DNA of 64,000 nucleotides from Sutcliffiella sp. FSL R7-0096 (GCF_038595065.1 NZ_CP152003.1:2026001-2090000); one strand, 5' to 3'; shown: positions 49,972-59,670, counted from the first letter of the stretch. Notes: generated by a model from the letters alone, not told the origin. Numbers and translations are program-made.

Positions 49972-50916
49972 ATGAAAAAAATCGTATTTATGGGAACGCC
50001 AGATTTTGCTGTCCCTGTCCTGCAACAAATCATTCAAGATGGCTATGAAGTGATTGCGGTGGTCACCCAGCCTGACCGCCCAAAGGGTAGAAAAAAAGTA
50101 TTAACGCCACCACCTGTGAAAGTGGAAGCGGAGAAACACCGGATCCCTGTTTATCAGCCGGAGAAAATTAAAGAACCTGCAGAATATGAGAAAATCACTT
50201 CATTGAAGCCTGATTTGATTGTGACGGCAGCTTTTGGGCAGATTTTACCTAAACCGTTGCTGGATGCTCCTGCATATGGCTGTATCAATGTGCATGCATC
50301 CCTACTTCCGAAACTTCGGGGAGGCGCGCCAATCCACTATTCCATCATTCAGGGACATGAGAAGACAGGTGTCACAATCATGTATATGGTAGAAAAGCTG
50401 GATGCTGGGGATATGCTGACACAAGTGGAAGTGAAAATTGAAGAGGATGATCACGTCGGGACCTTGCACGATAAATTGAGTGTTGCTGGTTCAAAGCTTC
50501 TTTCTGATACGCTCCCGCAATTATTTGATGATAAACTGGAGGCAGTGGTACAGAAACATGAAGAAGCCACTTTTGCTTCCAATATCAAACGAGAGCAGGA
50601 AAAGATCGATTGGACGAAAGATGGCGAGGAAATTTATAATCATATTCGCGGTTTGCATCCTTGGCCTGTTGCCTATACAACCATGGAAGGCCAGGTCATG
50701 AAAGTCTGGTGGGGTATGAAAGTAGAAGCGGCCAAAGAAGCAGCAGCTGGAACCATCATTGCCATTGAAGAAGATGGATTTATTGTAAAAACAGGCAATA
50801 CTACAGGTATAAAAATTACAGATTTGCAGCTTGCTGGTAAAAAGCGAATGACCGGAGTGCAATATTTAAACGGCGCAGGAGCTTCTTTATCTGAAGGCAC
50901 AAAGCTAGGAGACTAA
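49972..50916 (+). CDS. fmt: Methionyl-tRNA formyltransferase
   Basis: Formylates initiator Met-tRNA. 314 aa: the N-terminal Rossmann formyltransferase domain with [16 protein letters not shown] at the start, the catalytic [21 protein letters not shown] segment (Asn, His; about 103-123) with GVTIM and DAGDML, and the C-terminal tRNA-binding domain (from about 205). Confidence 0.97.
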   Translation: MKKIVFMGTPDFAVPVLQQIIQDGYEVIAVVTQPDRPKGRKKVLTPPPVKVEAEKHRIPVYQPEKIKEPAEYEKITSLKPDLIVTAAFGQILPKPLLDAPAYGCINVHASLLPKLRGGAPIHYSIIQGHEKTGVTIMYMVEKLDAGDMLTQVEVKIEEDDHVGTLHDKLSVAGSKLLSDTLPQLFDDKLEAVVQKHEEATFASNIKREQEKIDWTKDGEEIYNHIRGLHPWPVAYTTMEGQVMKVWWGMKVEAAKEAAAGTIIAIEEDGFIVKTGNTTGIKITDLQLAGKKRMTGVQYLNGAGASLSEGTKLGD

Positions 50917-50917
50917 A

Positions 50918-52255
50918 ATGAAAAATGTAAGAGAACTTGCTTTGGAAGCATTGTTGAATGTGGAAAAAAAGCAAGCCTACAGTAACTTATTATTGAACAA
51001 CTATCTTGATTCAGGGAAGCTGTCCAAAAAAGATGCAGGATTATTCACAGAGATAGTCTACGGTACCATTCAGCGGTCCATCACTATTGATTACTACCTG
51101 ATGCCATATATCGAAAAACAGAAGAAGTTACAGGACTGGGTGAAAGTGCTGTTAAAAATGACCTTATATCAAATGCTATACTTGGATAAAGTACCAGCCC
51201 GCGCAGCCATATATGAAGCAGTGGAAATTGCTAAAAAAAGAGGACACAAAGGCGTGGCCTCTGTTGTAAACGGTGTGCTTAGGTCAATTCAGCGTAATGG
51301 AGTGCCAGATCTTGAGACCATGGAGGACGATATAGACCGAATCTCTATTGCAACCAGCCATCCAAAATGGTTGGTGGAAAAGTGGGTGGAGCAATACGGC
51401 GTCCATGATACCGAAAGAATGTGTGAGATGAACCTTGTACCTCCACACCAATCCGCCCGGGCGAATACTGCAAAAGCGAAAGTCGAAGAAGTATTGCAAA
51501 TGTTGACCGATCAAGGGTTCAGTGTGGAAAAAGGGGAACTGGCAGAGGAGAGCATTGTTTCACTAAAAGGAAATATGGCATACTCCAATGCATATAAAAA
51601 TGGTTATATGACCATTCAGGATGAGAGTTCCATGCTTGTTGCAAAAGCACTGGGTGTTGAGATGGACGACAAGGTCTATGATTGTTGTGCAGCCCCAGGA
51701 GGGAAGACCACACATATTGCCGAACTGTTAAAGGGGACCGGTATCGTAATATCCACCGATCTTCATGATCATAAGGTGAAATTGATCAAAGAGCAGGCAG
51801 ATCGCCTTCATCTATCCAATATAGAAGCACAGGCGCTTGACAGCCGGAAAGCAAAAGAAATATTTAGAGAAGAGCAATTCGATAAGGTGCTTGTGGATGC
51901 CCCATGCTCAGGTTTCGGGGTCATTCGCAGGAAACCAGATCTTAAATATACGAAAACGATGGAGGACATCAAGCAATTAGCTTCCATTCAATTGGCTATA
52001 CTAAAGGAAGTGGCACCTCTTGTAAAAAAAGGTGGAACTTTGGTATATAGTACATGTACAATTGATAAAGAAGAAAATGCTGATGTTGTTCAAGCATTTC
52101 TAGAAGAAAACAAGGAATTTGAAATAGATTTCAACATAAAAGATTTATTGCCAGAAAAGCTGAACAGCTATGTTAACGAAGGTATGCTCCAGTTATTGCC
52201 TCACTATTTTGGTACGGATGGATTTTTTATTGTTAGATTTAAAAGGCAGGTGTAA
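50918..52255 (+). CDS. rsmB: 16S rRNA (cytosine-967-C5)-methyltransferase RsmB
   Basis: AdoMet-dependent 16S rRNA methyltransferase. 445 aa: the N-terminal NusB-like RNA-binding domain (about 1-140) and the C-terminal methyltransferase domain with CCAAPGGKTTHIAELL, VDAPCSGFGVIRRKPD (motif IV, catalytic-site PC) and VYSTCTIDKEENADVV (motif VI, second Cys). Starts 1 bp after fmt; rlmN follows after 3 bp. Confidence 0.96.
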   Translation: MKNVRELALEALLNVEKKQAYSNLLLNNYLDSGKLSKKDAGLFTEIVYGTIQRSITIDYYLMPYIEKQKKLQDWVKVLLKMTLYQMLYLDKVPARAAIYEAVEIAKKRGHKGVASVVNGVLRSIQRNGVPDLETMEDDIDRISIATSHPKWLVEKWVEQYGVHDTERMCEMNLVPPHQSARANTAKAKVEEVLQMLTDQGFSVEKGELAEESIVSLKGNMAYSNAYKNGYMTIQDESSMLVAKALGVEMDDKVYDCCAAPGGKTTHIAELLKGTGIVISTDLHDHKVKLIKEQADRLHLSNIEAQALDSRKAKEIFREEQFDKVLVDAPCSGFGVIRRKPDLKYTKTMEDIKQLASIQLAILKEVAPLVKKGGTLVYSTCTIDKEENADVVQAFLEENKEFEIDFNIKDLLPEKLNSYVNEGMLQLLPHYFGTDGFFIVRFKRQV

Positions 52256-52258
52256 AAG

Positions 52259-53350
52259 ATGGAACATAAAACAAAAGAACAGAACAAGCAAGAGGAAGCA
52301 ACACGTAAACCGTCCATCTATTCTCTACAATTGCACGAATTGGAAGAATGGTTAGTAAGTATCGGAGAGAAAAAATTCAGAACAACACAGATTTTTGAGT
52401 GGTTATACCAAAAACGTGTTACTTCGTTTGAGGAGATGTCCAATCTTTCCAAGGGACTAAGGGAAAAGCTTGAAGAGACATATGCGCTCACAACGTTGAA
52501 AACAATTGTACAGCAAACCTCATCTGACGGAACGATGAAATTTCTATTTGAATTGCATGATGGTTACTCCATTGAAACGGTTCTTATGAAACATGAATAT
52601 GGTAATTCCGTCTGCGTGACAACACAAGTAGGCTGCCGAATAGGATGTACGTTCTGTGCCTCCACTCTTGGTGGGTTAAAACGTAACCTCGAAGCAGGTG
52701 AGATTGTTGCGCAAGTTGTGAAAGTTCAACAAGCCCTTGATGAAATGGATGAACGGGTGAGCCATGTCGTTATCATGGGAATCGGTGAACCTTTCGATAA
52801 CTTTGAGGAAATGATGGATTTCTTGAAAATCATCAATCATGACAAAGCACTTAACATCGGTGCCCGTCATATTACAGTTTCAACAAGTGGGATCATCCCG
52901 AAGATCTATAAGTTTGCGGATGAAAACATGCAAATCAACTTTGCGGTATCCCTTCATGCACCAAATACGGAGATACGTTCAAGGTTGATGCCGATCAACA
53001 GAGCTTACAAACTGCCTGAACTGATGGAGTCCATACGTTATTACATCAAAAAGACAGGCCGACGTGTAAGCTTTGAATATGGTCTATTCGGGGGGGTAAA
53101 TGACCAAGTAGAGCATGCAGAGGAATTAGCTCAACTCCTAAAAGGGATGAAATGTCATGTAAACTTGATTCCAGTTAACTATGTTCCAGAACGGGATTAT
53201 GTAAGAACGCCAAAAGAACAAATCAATTTGTTTGAAAAAACCTTGAAAAATCTAGGGGTTAACGTAACAGTCCGTCGTGAGCAAGGCCACGACATTGATG
53301 CTGCATGCGGTCAGCTGCGTGCAAAGGAGCGGAAAGAAGAGACGAGGTGA
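52259..53350 (+). CDS. rlmN: Dual-specificity 23S rRNA/tRNA (adenine-C2)-methyltransferase RlmN
   Basis: Radical-SAM methyltransferase for A2503 of 23S rRNA and A37 of some tRNAs. 363 aa. The iron-sulfur ligands are in [13 protein letters not shown] (CX3CX2C, about 120-132); the methyl-carrier Cys is in the C-terminal [11 protein letters not shown]. An [12 protein letters not shown]-like [16 protein letters not shown] is near residue 295. ATG 52259; the N-terminal 20 residues are polar and variable. Confidence 0.97.
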   Translation: MEHKTKEQNKQEEATRKPSIYSLQLHELEEWLVSIGEKKFRTTQIFEWLYQKRVTSFEEMSNLSKGLREKLEETYALTTLKTIVQQTSSDGTMKFLFELHDGYSIETVLMKHEYGNSVCVTTQVGCRIGCTFCASTLGGLKRNLEAGEIVAQVVKVQQALDEMDERVSHVVIMGIGEPFDNFEEMMDFLKIINHDKALNIGARHITVSTSGIIPKIYKFADENMQINFAVSLHAPNTEIRSRLMPINRAYKLPELMESIRYYIKKTGRRVSFEYGLFGGVNDQVEHAEELAQLLKGMKCHVNLIPVNYVPERDYVRTPKEQINLFEKTLKNLGVNVTVRREQGHDIDAACGQLRAKERKEETR

Positions 53351-53359
53351 CAATTGTTA

Positions 53360-54109
53360 ATGGTCTTTTTAACAGATAGAGGGAGAGTTCGTTCACATAA
53401 TGAAGACAATGGGGGAATTTTTGTTAATAAAGACGGCACAATGCTAGCAGTTGTTTGTGACGGCATGGGGGGCCATCAGGCAGGTGAAGTGGCAAGTGAA
53501 AGAGCTGTAAGCCACATCAAGGAAATGTGGGAGGAGACGATCAACATCTCTTCCCCTGAACCTGCCGAAATCTGGTTGAAGACGTTCATTCTCCAAACCA
53601 ATCAATCGCTTTTTGAACATGCTAATTCTCATGAAGAATGTCATGGTATGGGAACCACGATTGTAGCTGCTATTTTGGGGGATTCTTTTGTGACCCTTGC
53701 ACATGTGGGGGATAGCAGAATCTATCTAATTTCAGAAGAGGGTGCCAAGCAATTAACAGAAGATCATACATTTGTTAATGAACTTGTGAAAACTGGGCAG
53801 ATATCAAAAGAAGATGCAGAGCATCATCCTAGAAAAAATGTTATACTACAAGCTTTAGGGACAGAGAAAACAGTAAAGATTGATATAAAAACCATTACAT
53901 ATGATGACCCTGGATATGTTCTCCTTTGTTCAGATGGCTTGACTGATAAAGTCAATGACCGGGAGATAGTCGAGGTGTTGAACAATGGAAGCCAGGCTTT
54001 ATCTGCCAAGGCGGAGGAATTGATTAGACGCGCCAACCATTACGGTGGGGAAGATAATATCACGGTAGCCATTTTGGAATTATCTGTCTCCGAAGCTGGG
54101 AGTGGGTGA
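53360..54109 (+). CDS. prpC: PP2C-type protein phosphatase PrpC
   Basis: Metal-dependent Ser/Thr phosphatase that opposes PrkC. 249 aa from ATG 53360 (GAGGTGA at 9 nt; TTG 53354 is 3 nt away). PP2C motifs: TDRGRVRSHNEDN, VCDGMGGHQAGEVAS, GTTIVAAIL, LAHVGDSRIYL, LTEDHTFVNELVK and LLCSDGLTDKV, with DNITVAILE near the end carrying the metal-binding Asp residues. It directly precedes prkC with 5 bp between. Confidence 0.96.
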   Translation: MVFLTDRGRVRSHNEDNGGIFVNKDGTMLAVVCDGMGGHQAGEVASERAVSHIKEMWEETINISSPEPAEIWLKTFILQTNQSLFEHANSHEECHGMGTTIVAAILGDSFVTLAHVGDSRIYLISEEGAKQLTEDHTFVNELVKTGQISKEDAEHHPRKNVILQALGTEKTVKIDIKTITYDDPGYVLLCSDGLTDKVNDREIVEVLNNGSQALSAKAEELIRRANHYGGEDNITVAILELSVSEAGSG

Positions 54110-54114
54110 TATAG

Positions 54115-56094
54115 GTGTTAATAGGCAAAAGATTAAATGATCGCTATAAAATTTTGGAAGTCATCGGTGGCGGAGGAATGGCGAATGTTTACCTTGCCCA
54201 CGACATGATTTTGGACAGAGATGTTGCGGTCAAAGTATTACGATTAGATTTTGCAAACGATGAAGAATTTATTCGCCGCTTCAGAAGGGAAGCACAATCG
54301 GCAACAAGCCTGGACCACCCGAATATTGTCAGCATCTATGACATCGGGGAAGAAGACGACATCTACTACATCGTGATGGAACACGTCAAGGGAAAAACCC
54401 TAAAGCAATACATTCAACAATATGCTCCTGTGGAACAATATAATGCGGTAGAGATTATGAATCAGCTGACATCTGCCATTTCCCATGCCCATGAAAATGG
54501 TATTATCCATAGAGACATAAAGCCTCAAAATATTTTAATCGATGATTATGGGACCGTGAAAGTGACAGATTTCGGTATTGCAATGGCCCTTAGCTCTACT
54601 ACCATCACACAAACGAATTCACTTTTAGGCTCTGTTCACTATTTGTCACCTGAACAGGCAAGAGGGAGTTTGGCCACAAAGAAATCGGATGTATATGCAC
54701 TTGGAATCGTCCTGTTCGAATTATTGACCGGTCGACTTCCGTTCAGTGGCGAATCTGCCGTTTCCATCGCGTTAAAGCACCTTCAATCGGAAACACCATC
54801 TCCGAAAAGATGGAATCCGACTTTACCACAAAGTATGGAAAATATGGTATTGAAGGCCATGGCGAAGGATCCGCTTCATCGCTTTGCATCTGTAGATGAG
54901 ATGCAATCGGACCTCATGACGGCACTTGATCCAAGTCGCATGAATGAGCCTAAATTCATCATTCCGGATGATGATGATGATGAAGCAACAAAGGCAATTC
55001 CGATTATAAAAGGGAGTCTTGGAAACCTTACGAATGAAGAGGAAACAAGAATCCGACCACCAGAGGAAAAGCCAGTCAAAGAGGAAAAAGGATCACCGCC
55101 TCCGAAGCAGAAGAAAAAGAAGAGGAAAAAATGGGTAATCGCCCTTTTGGTTATTCTATTTCTCTTGATAGGTGGAGCGGTCGCGGCATTTACCGTCCTT
55201 CCATCCATGCTATTACCGAAAGACGTTACGGTTCCGGATCTGACCGATTATGAATATGACGATGCTGTCAAAGAGCTTATCGATCTTGGTTTTGTTCTAG
55301 AGGAACCAAAAGAGGAACCAAGCGATGAGATCGAAAAAGGAAAAGTCACCAGAACGTTCCCTAAAGCAGGGGATGTGGTGAAGGAAGGCAAAGCAATTAC
55401 CATCTTCAGGAGTCTTGGAAAAGAAGAAGTGGAGATGGAAGACTACACCGGCCTTTCTGTGGAAGAAGCGAGTCAAAGGATAAATGATAAGGACTTTAAG
55501 AGAGTTAACGTGGAGGAAGTCCACTCTGATGATGTTCCAGAGGGCAGGGTAATACGTCAGGAGCCTGAAGAGGGTACGATGGTCATTCCGGAAGAGACAG
55601 AAGTTAAACTTGTTGTTTCCATGGGATCAAGCCCTATCACTTTGGATAACTATCAAGGATCTTCCATCGATTTTGCTCAAAGACACCTTGCAGGGTTAGG
55701 TTTGGTTCCTGATATTTCCAATGAATATAATGATTCCGTTTCAGAAGGAAATATCATCAAGCAGGACCCTCCTCCGGAATCCCAAGTCCGAAGAGGGGAT
55801 ACAATAAAGCTTATTGTTTCAGACGGACCACAGCCAGAGGATAAAACAGTGGATATTCCATTGGAAGTGAAGTATGAACCCGAAGAAGAAGGGGCGGAAC
55901 AAACGGTTGAAGTTTATGTGGAGGATCTGAATACCACCATGGATGGTGAACCCAAAGAAACCTTCATCATCACGGAAGACATTATTGCTGGGTTTACTGT
56001 CACAGTCGCTTATAAGCAACAAGCTAAATATAAAATTGTAGTCGACGGGGAAGAAATCGAAAATGTTACCATCGATTATGACGATATAGAGTAA
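54115..56094 (+). CDS. prkC: Serine/threonine protein kinase PrkC with PASTA domains
   Basis: Membrane kinase sensing muropeptides; involved in germination and stationary phase in B. subtilis. 659 aa: the kinase domain (about 10-270) with the GGGGMANVY glycine loop, VAVKVLR lysine, IIHRDIKPQNILID catalytic loop and TDFGIA; a basic, lysine-rich juxtamembrane part; a membrane segment (about 340-362); three PASTA repeats (about 363-430, 431-500, 501-575); and a C-terminal beta-rich domain. GTG 54115. Paired with prpC and followed by rsgA, as in B. subtilis. Confidence 0.97.
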   Translation: MLIGKRLNDRYKILEVIGGGGMANVYLAHDMILDRDVAVKVLRLDFANDEEFIRRFRREAQSATSLDHPNIVSIYDIGEEDDIYYIVMEHVKGKTLKQYIQQYAPVEQYNAVEIMNQLTSAISHAHENGIIHRDIKPQNILIDDYGTVKVTDFGIAMALSSTTITQTNSLLGSVHYLSPEQARGSLATKKSDVYALGIVLFELLTGRLPFSGESAVSIALKHLQSETPSPKRWNPTLPQSMENMVLKAMAKDPLHRFASVDEMQSDLMTALDPSRMNEPKFIIPDDDDDEATKAIPIIKGSLGNLTNEEETRIRPPEEKPVKEEKGSPPPKQKKKKRKKWVIALLVILFLLIGGAVAAFTVLPSMLLPKDVTVPDLTDYEYDDAVKELIDLGFVLEEPKEEPSDEIEKGKVTRTFPKAGDVVKEGKAITIFRSLGKEEVEMEDYTGLSVEEASQRINDKDFKRVNVEEVHSDDVPEGRVIRQEPEEGTMVIPEETEVKLVVSMGSSPITLDNYQGSSIDFAQRHLAGLGLVPDISNEYNDSVSEGNIIKQDPPPESQVRRGDTIKLIVSDGPQPEDKTVDIPLEVKYEPEEEGAEQTVEVYVEDLNTTMDGEPKETFIITEDIIAGFTVTVAYKQQAKYKIVVDGEEIENVTIDYDDIE

Positions 56095-56113
56095 TCAACT
56101 AAGGAGTGAGTGT

Positions 56114-56992
56114 ATGCCAGAAGGCAAGATTGTCAAAGCATTGAGCGGTTTTTATTATGTTTTGACTACAGATGGCGATATAACCCAATGTAGAGGAAGA
56201 GGGGTTTTTCGAAAAAATAAGATTACCCCTCTTGTTGGGGACTCCGTTGTATTTCAAGCGGAAAACGACCAAGAAGGCTACATTATGGACGTATTGCCTC
56301 GCAAGAATGAGCTTGTAAGACCTCCGATAGCGAATATTGATCAGGCGATTCTTGTTTTTTCAGCGTTAGAGCCTGAATTTAGTACGGTTCTTTTGGATAG
56401 ATTCCTTGTGCTGATTGAATCTAAAGGTGTCAGTCCTTTGATTTGTATTTCCAAGATGGACCTTTTGGATGAAGATGCCAACCTGATGGGATATGCCGCA
56501 TATTACCGATCCATTGGTTACGAGGTGCTGCTGACTTCCACGAAGGAACCGGAGCAGTTGAAGGAGATACTGCCATACTTGAAAGAGAAGACATCGGTGA
56601 TAGCTGGTCAATCCGGTGTTGGTAAATCATCTTTACTTAACGTGTTACGCCCAGAGCTGGAATTGAAAACAGACAATATATCATCCCATTTAGGTAGGGG
56701 TAAGCATACGACAAGACATGTCGAGCTAATGGAAATCAACCATGGCTTTGTTGCGGATACTCCTGGCTTCAGTTCATTGGAATTCTTGGAGATGGAAGCC
56801 GAAGATGTGAAGGATTGTTTTCCTGAGTTCGTAGAAATAAGCCATAATTGCAAATTTCGAGGTTGTACTCACTTGAAAGAACCAAAATGCGCGGTTAAAG
56901 CAGCTGTTGAAAACGAAGACATTGCTTCCTACCGTTATAAACATTACGTTTCTTTCGTAGAAGAAATAAAAGATAGAAAGCCGAGGTACTAA
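56114..56992 (+). CDS. rsgA: Ribosome small-subunit maturation GTPase RsgA (CpgA)
   Basis: Circularly permuted GTPase acting in 30S assembly; in B. subtilis it is a target of PrkC. 292 aa: an N-terminal OB fold (about 1-65), then the permuted GTPase with G4-like SKMDLLD before the P-loop AGQSGVGKSSLLN (about 168-180), then DTPGFSS, and the zinc site HNCKFRGCTHLKEPKCAV (about 244-261). Confidence 0.97.
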   Translation: MPEGKIVKALSGFYYVLTTDGDITQCRGRGVFRKNKITPLVGDSVVFQAENDQEGYIMDVLPRKNELVRPPIANIDQAILVFSALEPEFSTVLLDRFLVLIESKGVSPLICISKMDLLDEDANLMGYAAYYRSIGYEVLLTSTKEPEQLKEILPYLKEKTSVIAGQSGVGKSSLLNVLRPELELKTDNISSHLGRGKHTTRHVELMEINHGFVADTPGFSSLEFLEMEAEDVKDCFPEFVEISHNCKFRGCTHLKEPKCAVKAAVENEDIASYRYKHYVSFVEEIKDRKPRY

Positions 56993-56995
56993 AAT

Positions 56996-57649
56996 ATGAT
57001 AAAAATCGCCCCTTCCATTCTGAGTGCTGATTTTGCCCACTTAGGAAAAGACATCCTTGATGTGGACCAAGGAGGAGCAGACTATATTCATATTGATGTG
57101 ATGGATGGGCATTTTGTGCCCAATATCACCATTGGTCCATTAATTGTGGAAGCCGTACGCCCAATTACAAAGCTTCCATTGGACGTGCACTTGATGATTG
57201 AGAATCCTGATGCGTATATCGTTGATTTTGCCAAAGCTGGAGCGGACATCATTTCTGTACACGTGGAGGCATGCCGCCATCTACACCGAACCATCCAGCA
57301 TATTAAAGCTCAAGGCGTGAAAGCTGGCGTGGTCATCAACCCAGCTACACCAGTAGAAAGCATCATCCCCATTTTGAATAATGTGGATTTAGTGCTTTTG
57401 ATGACAGTCAACCCCGGGTTTGGTGGTCAGGCTTTCATCCATGATGTACTTCCGAAAATCAAACAGGTTGCTTCCTTAGTGAGGGAAAGAGGATTATCCA
57501 TCGACATCGAAGTGGATGGAGGCGTCAATCCGGAAACAGCTAAATTATGTGTAGAAGCCGGTGCTAATGTTCTAGTTGCAGGTTCAGCCATTTACAATAA
57601 AGAAGATCGCAAGCAGGCAATCTCCTCCATCAGAAGCAATTTGTCATAA
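56996..57649 (+). CDS. rpe: Ribulose-phosphate 3-epimerase
   Basis: Pentose-phosphate pathway TIM-barrel epimerase. 217 aa. [14 protein letters not shown] at the start, [17 protein letters not shown] with the metal and catalytic Asp/His residues, [22 protein letters not shown] and the second catalytic Asp in [14 protein letters not shown] 56996, 3 bp after rsgA. Confidence 0.98.
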   Translation: MIKIAPSILSADFAHLGKDILDVDQGGADYIHIDVMDGHFVPNITIGPLIVEAVRPITKLPLDVHLMIENPDAYIVDFAKAGADIISVHVEACRHLHRTIQHIKAQGVKAGVVINPATPVESIIPILNNVDLVLLMTVNPGFGGQAFIHDVLPKIKQVASLVRERGLSIDIEVDGGVNPETAKLCVEAGANVLVAGSAIYNKEDRKQAISSIRSNLS

Positions 57650-57703
57650 TTTCTTTATTAGTGATGCAAGCTAATGGTAAATGTGATGGGAGGACTTTGT
57701 GAT

Positions 57704-57883
57704 ATGAATATTTCGAAGGATGACCAGGCAATTCTTGAACAGGCATTGCATTCCGCATTGGCCAATAGCACGGATTATAATGAAATTGATATGTATGAAA
57801 AGCTGCTTAAGAAATTTTCAGCAGTGGAAAATAAAAGCTTGGACGGATTCCGTTATGACTATGACGACTCATCCAGCCTGTAA
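57704..57883 (+). CDS. Small acidic protein of unknown function
   Basis: 59 aa from ATG 57704, with GGGAGGA about 10 nt upstream, ending at a terminator 1 bp later. It has a predicted helical central part (DDQAILEQALHSALANSTDYNEIDM-like) and an acidic, tyrosine-rich tail (RYDYDDSSSL). No membrane segment, signal or cysteine. I do not recognise a family. It lies between rpe and thiN, which are adjacent in B. subtilis, so it is an addition there. The ribosome-binding site, terminator and codon pattern support a real gene. Confidence 0.65.
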   Translation: MNISKDDQAILEQALHSALANSTDYNEIDMYEKLLKKFSAVENKSLDGFRYDYDDSSSL

Positions 57884-57911
57884 AAAAGTCTTCGTCATGA
57901 AGGCTTTTTTA
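57882..57911 (+). terminator. Intrinsic terminator after the small unknown gene
   Basis: AAAAAGTCTTC and GAAGGCTTTTT pair (57883-57893 with 57899-57909) around a 5-nt loop, with one G-U pair, ending in a T run. Confidence 0.8.
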
Positions 57912-57949
57912 CGTTAAGCTGTTATAAAGAAGAAAAGGGAGAGAAGAAG

Positions 57950-58606
57950 TTGATTATACATATTGTTGCAGGAGGACCGAGAGACCGGATTCCGGATCTG
58001 CACCATTTACATACAGAAAATGTGATATGGGTGGGGGTGGATAGAGGAGTCGCCTACCTGTTAGAGCAGAATATCCAACCAGCAAAAGCTTTCGGAGACT
58101 TCGACTCGATTACTAGCCGAGAGCTACATGACATCAAAGAAAAGCTGCCACACGCAGAAGTTTATCCAAGCGAAAAAGATGAAACCGATACTGAAATTGC
58201 AGTCAATTGGGCGCTTGAACATGATCCAGAGCTCATCCGGATTTTTGGAGGAACAGGTGGCAGGTTAGATCATTTTCTAGGGAACCTTCAACTATTGTTA
58301 AAAGGGATCGAGAGACATACATTGATAGAAATACATGATATTCAAAATCAACTATATGCCCTTAAAGAAGGTACCTACTGTATAACGAAAGATAATTCAT
58401 TACCATTCGTTTCTTTCATGCCGATCACCCCTCATATTAAAGGCATCACGTTAAAGGGATTCAAATATCCTTTAGAAAAAAAGCATATTCGCTTTGGAGA
58501 CACACTATGTATTAGTAATGAACTTGAAGTGGAAAGTGGTACTTTTTCATTTGATGAAGGCATATTAATGGTGATAAGGAGCCGTGATTATCATTCATTA
58601 TCTTAA
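57950..58606 (+). CDS. thiN: Thiamine pyrophosphokinase
   Basis: Transfers pyrophosphate from ATP to thiamine to make TPP. 218 aa: the N-terminal catalytic domain with GVDRGVAYLLEQNIQPAKAFGDFDSI and EKDETDTEIAVNWAL, IFGGTGGRLDHFLGNL, and a C-terminal thiamine-binding beta domain (from about 135). TTG 57950 follows AGGGAGAG. Confidence 0.94.
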   Translation: MIIHIVAGGPRDRIPDLHHLHTENVIWVGVDRGVAYLLEQNIQPAKAFGDFDSITSRELHDIKEKLPHAEVYPSEKDETDTEIAVNWALEHDPELIRIFGGTGGRLDHFLGNLQLLLKGIERHTLIEIHDIQNQLYALKEGTYCITKDNSLPFVSFMPITPHIKGITLKGFKYPLEKKHIRFGDTLCISNELEVESGTFSFDEGILMVIRSRDYHSLS

Positions 58607-58677
58607 GACGGTCCCAGCGATCCGCTAATTTGCAACTTGATAAAATAAAAAGGTAAAAGTTCGGAGGAGGGAATGTA

Positions 58678-58758
58678 ATGAAATTTTATACAATCAAGCT
58701 ACCTAGATTCTTGGGGGGAATAATCCGGGCTATGCTTGGGTCGTTTAAGAAGGAGTAA
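58678..58758 (+). CDS. spoVM: Stage V sporulation protein M (SpoVM)
   Basis: 26-aa amphipathic peptide that binds convex forespore membrane and anchors the SpoIVA coat platform. The sequence MKFYTIKLPRFLGG... differs from B. subtilis SpoVM at only a few conservative positions (for example Lys to Arg near residue 10 and Arg/Asp to Lys/Glu at the tail). Pro9, important for curvature sensing, is kept. ATG 58678 follows GGAGGAGGG. A terminator follows at once. Confidence 0.97.
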   Translation: MKFYTIKLPRFLGGIIRAMLGSFKKE

Positions 58759-58759
58759 G

Positions 58760-58783
58760 GCACCTCGAAAGGGTGCTTTTTTT
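58760..58783 (+). terminator. Intrinsic terminator after spoVM
   Basis: GCACC (58760-58764) pairs with GGTGC (58772-58776) with flanking pairs, then seven T. Confidence 0.8.
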
Positions 58784-58830
58784 ATAAATGCAACTATGAA
58801 ATGTATCCCCTAGAGGCTTTGAGTAAGGTG

Positions 58831-58963
58831 AATGTCCGAACCGAATTTCCAAGCGTCCGAACGGCATACTATTCTTGTCCAAACATTCAAGTCTAATGTC
58901 CGACCACCCCTTAAAAATAGGAATCTAATTTCCGAACCCACAAGAACCATGTCTGAACCGTTT
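58831..58963 (+). repeat. Array of TCCGAAC-like motifs at about 21-bp spacing
   Basis: TCCGAAC at 58835 and 58856, TCCAAAC at 58878, TCCGACC at 58899, TCCGAAC at 58931 and TCTGAAC at 58952; intervals 21, 22, 21, 32 and 21 bp. It lies in the 359-bp gap between the converging genes spoVM and rpmB. Less regular than the two other 21-bp arrays. No gene is visible in it. Confidence 0.7.
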
Positions 58964-59071
58964 AAATATGCTCAAAAAACAAGTATTTCTTGAACAAATC
59001 TTTATATATTCCAGTAAAGATTGTACGATAAGATTATTATGTAAACCAAACCACGATCCAAACAAAAGTAA

Positions 59072-59102
59072 AAAGAGACAGGGCAAACCTCCCTGTCTCT
59101 TT
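59072..59102 (-). terminator. Intrinsic terminator of rpmB
   Basis: AAAGAGACAGGG (59072-59083) and CCCTGTCTCTTT (59091-59102) form a 12-bp perfect stem, 15 bp after the rpmB stop. On the minus strand it is followed by TTTTACTTTTG. Confidence 0.9.
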
Positions 59103-59117
59103 CGTATGTGCGCTAGA

Positions 59118-59306
59118 TTAAACGCGCTCCACTTTACCTGATTTTAAAGCTCTTGCAGAAACGTATACACGCTTTGGCTTACCATCTACTAAGATGCGAA
59201 CTTTTTGAAGGTTTGCACCCCAAGTACGACGAGTAGAGTTCATTGCGTGTGAACGTGCGTTTCCAGAACCAGTCTTTTTGCCTGTGATTACACATTTACG
59301 TGCCAT
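59118..59306 (-). CDS. rpmB: 50S ribosomal protein L28
   Basis: 62-aa ribosomal protein. Start at the ATG ending at 59306 (GGAGGGAATTGAAC upstream); a TTG two codons earlier is less likely. [22 protein letters not shown] at the N-terminus carries one Cys only, so this is the zinc-free form. [33 protein letters not shown] completes the family pattern. Divergent from yloU, as in B. subtilis. Confidence 0.97.
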   Translation of the reverse strand: MARKCVITGKKTGSGNARSHAMNSTRRTWGANLQKVRILVDGKPKRVYVSARALKSGKVERV

Positions 59307-59356
59307 GTTCAATTCCCTCCTAACTACAAAGAAACATCATTCAATATTTTCATTAG

Positions 59357-59380
59357 TAATAAGAAAGTACCTTCTTATTA
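59357..59380. promoter_or_regulatory. Perfect 9-bp inverted repeat in the rpmB-yloU gap
   Basis: TAATAAGAA (59357-59365) and TTCTTATTA (59372-59380) are exact reverse complements around a 6-nt loop, about 50 bp upstream of rpmB. The rest of the 364-bp gap is AT-rich, with a promoter-like site near 59536 and nothing else I can name. Confidence 0.4.
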
Positions 59381-59535
59381 TTGCGAGAAAAACCCTACAT
59401 AAGGTCTACGTCTGAAGAAGTACCCTTCTGCACCGTTTTTCTTTACCAAAATAATCTCTTGAAAATACTTATATAATTTAACATACTACCCTCCACTTTG
59501 CAATAGTTCTAAGGAAAGCTTTCAAGAAAAAAACC

Positions 59536-59567
59536 TTGACATACATGTTTTTAGCATTCAGTATAAT
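59536..59567 (+). promoter_or_regulatory. Promoter-like elements upstream of yloU
   Basis: TTGACA (59536-59541) and TATAAT (59562-59567) are both consensus but 20 bp apart, longer than the usual 16-18. Either the hexamers are used with the long spacer or a different partner is used. Confidence 0.35.
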
Positions 59568-59670
59568 AATAGTATTGTTACAATAGTATCCGCCTGCTTT
59601 TAAAATGAATGAATTTATAGTAAAATAGCGAGTAGACTAGGTGATAAATCCAATCGAAGGGGGAACCTTT

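Noticed and set aside
58560-58599. GCATATT, a SigE -35-like site before spoVM
   Set aside because: The only CATTCATT-like -10 is 25 bp away, too far for SigE; the real spoVM promoter was not identified.
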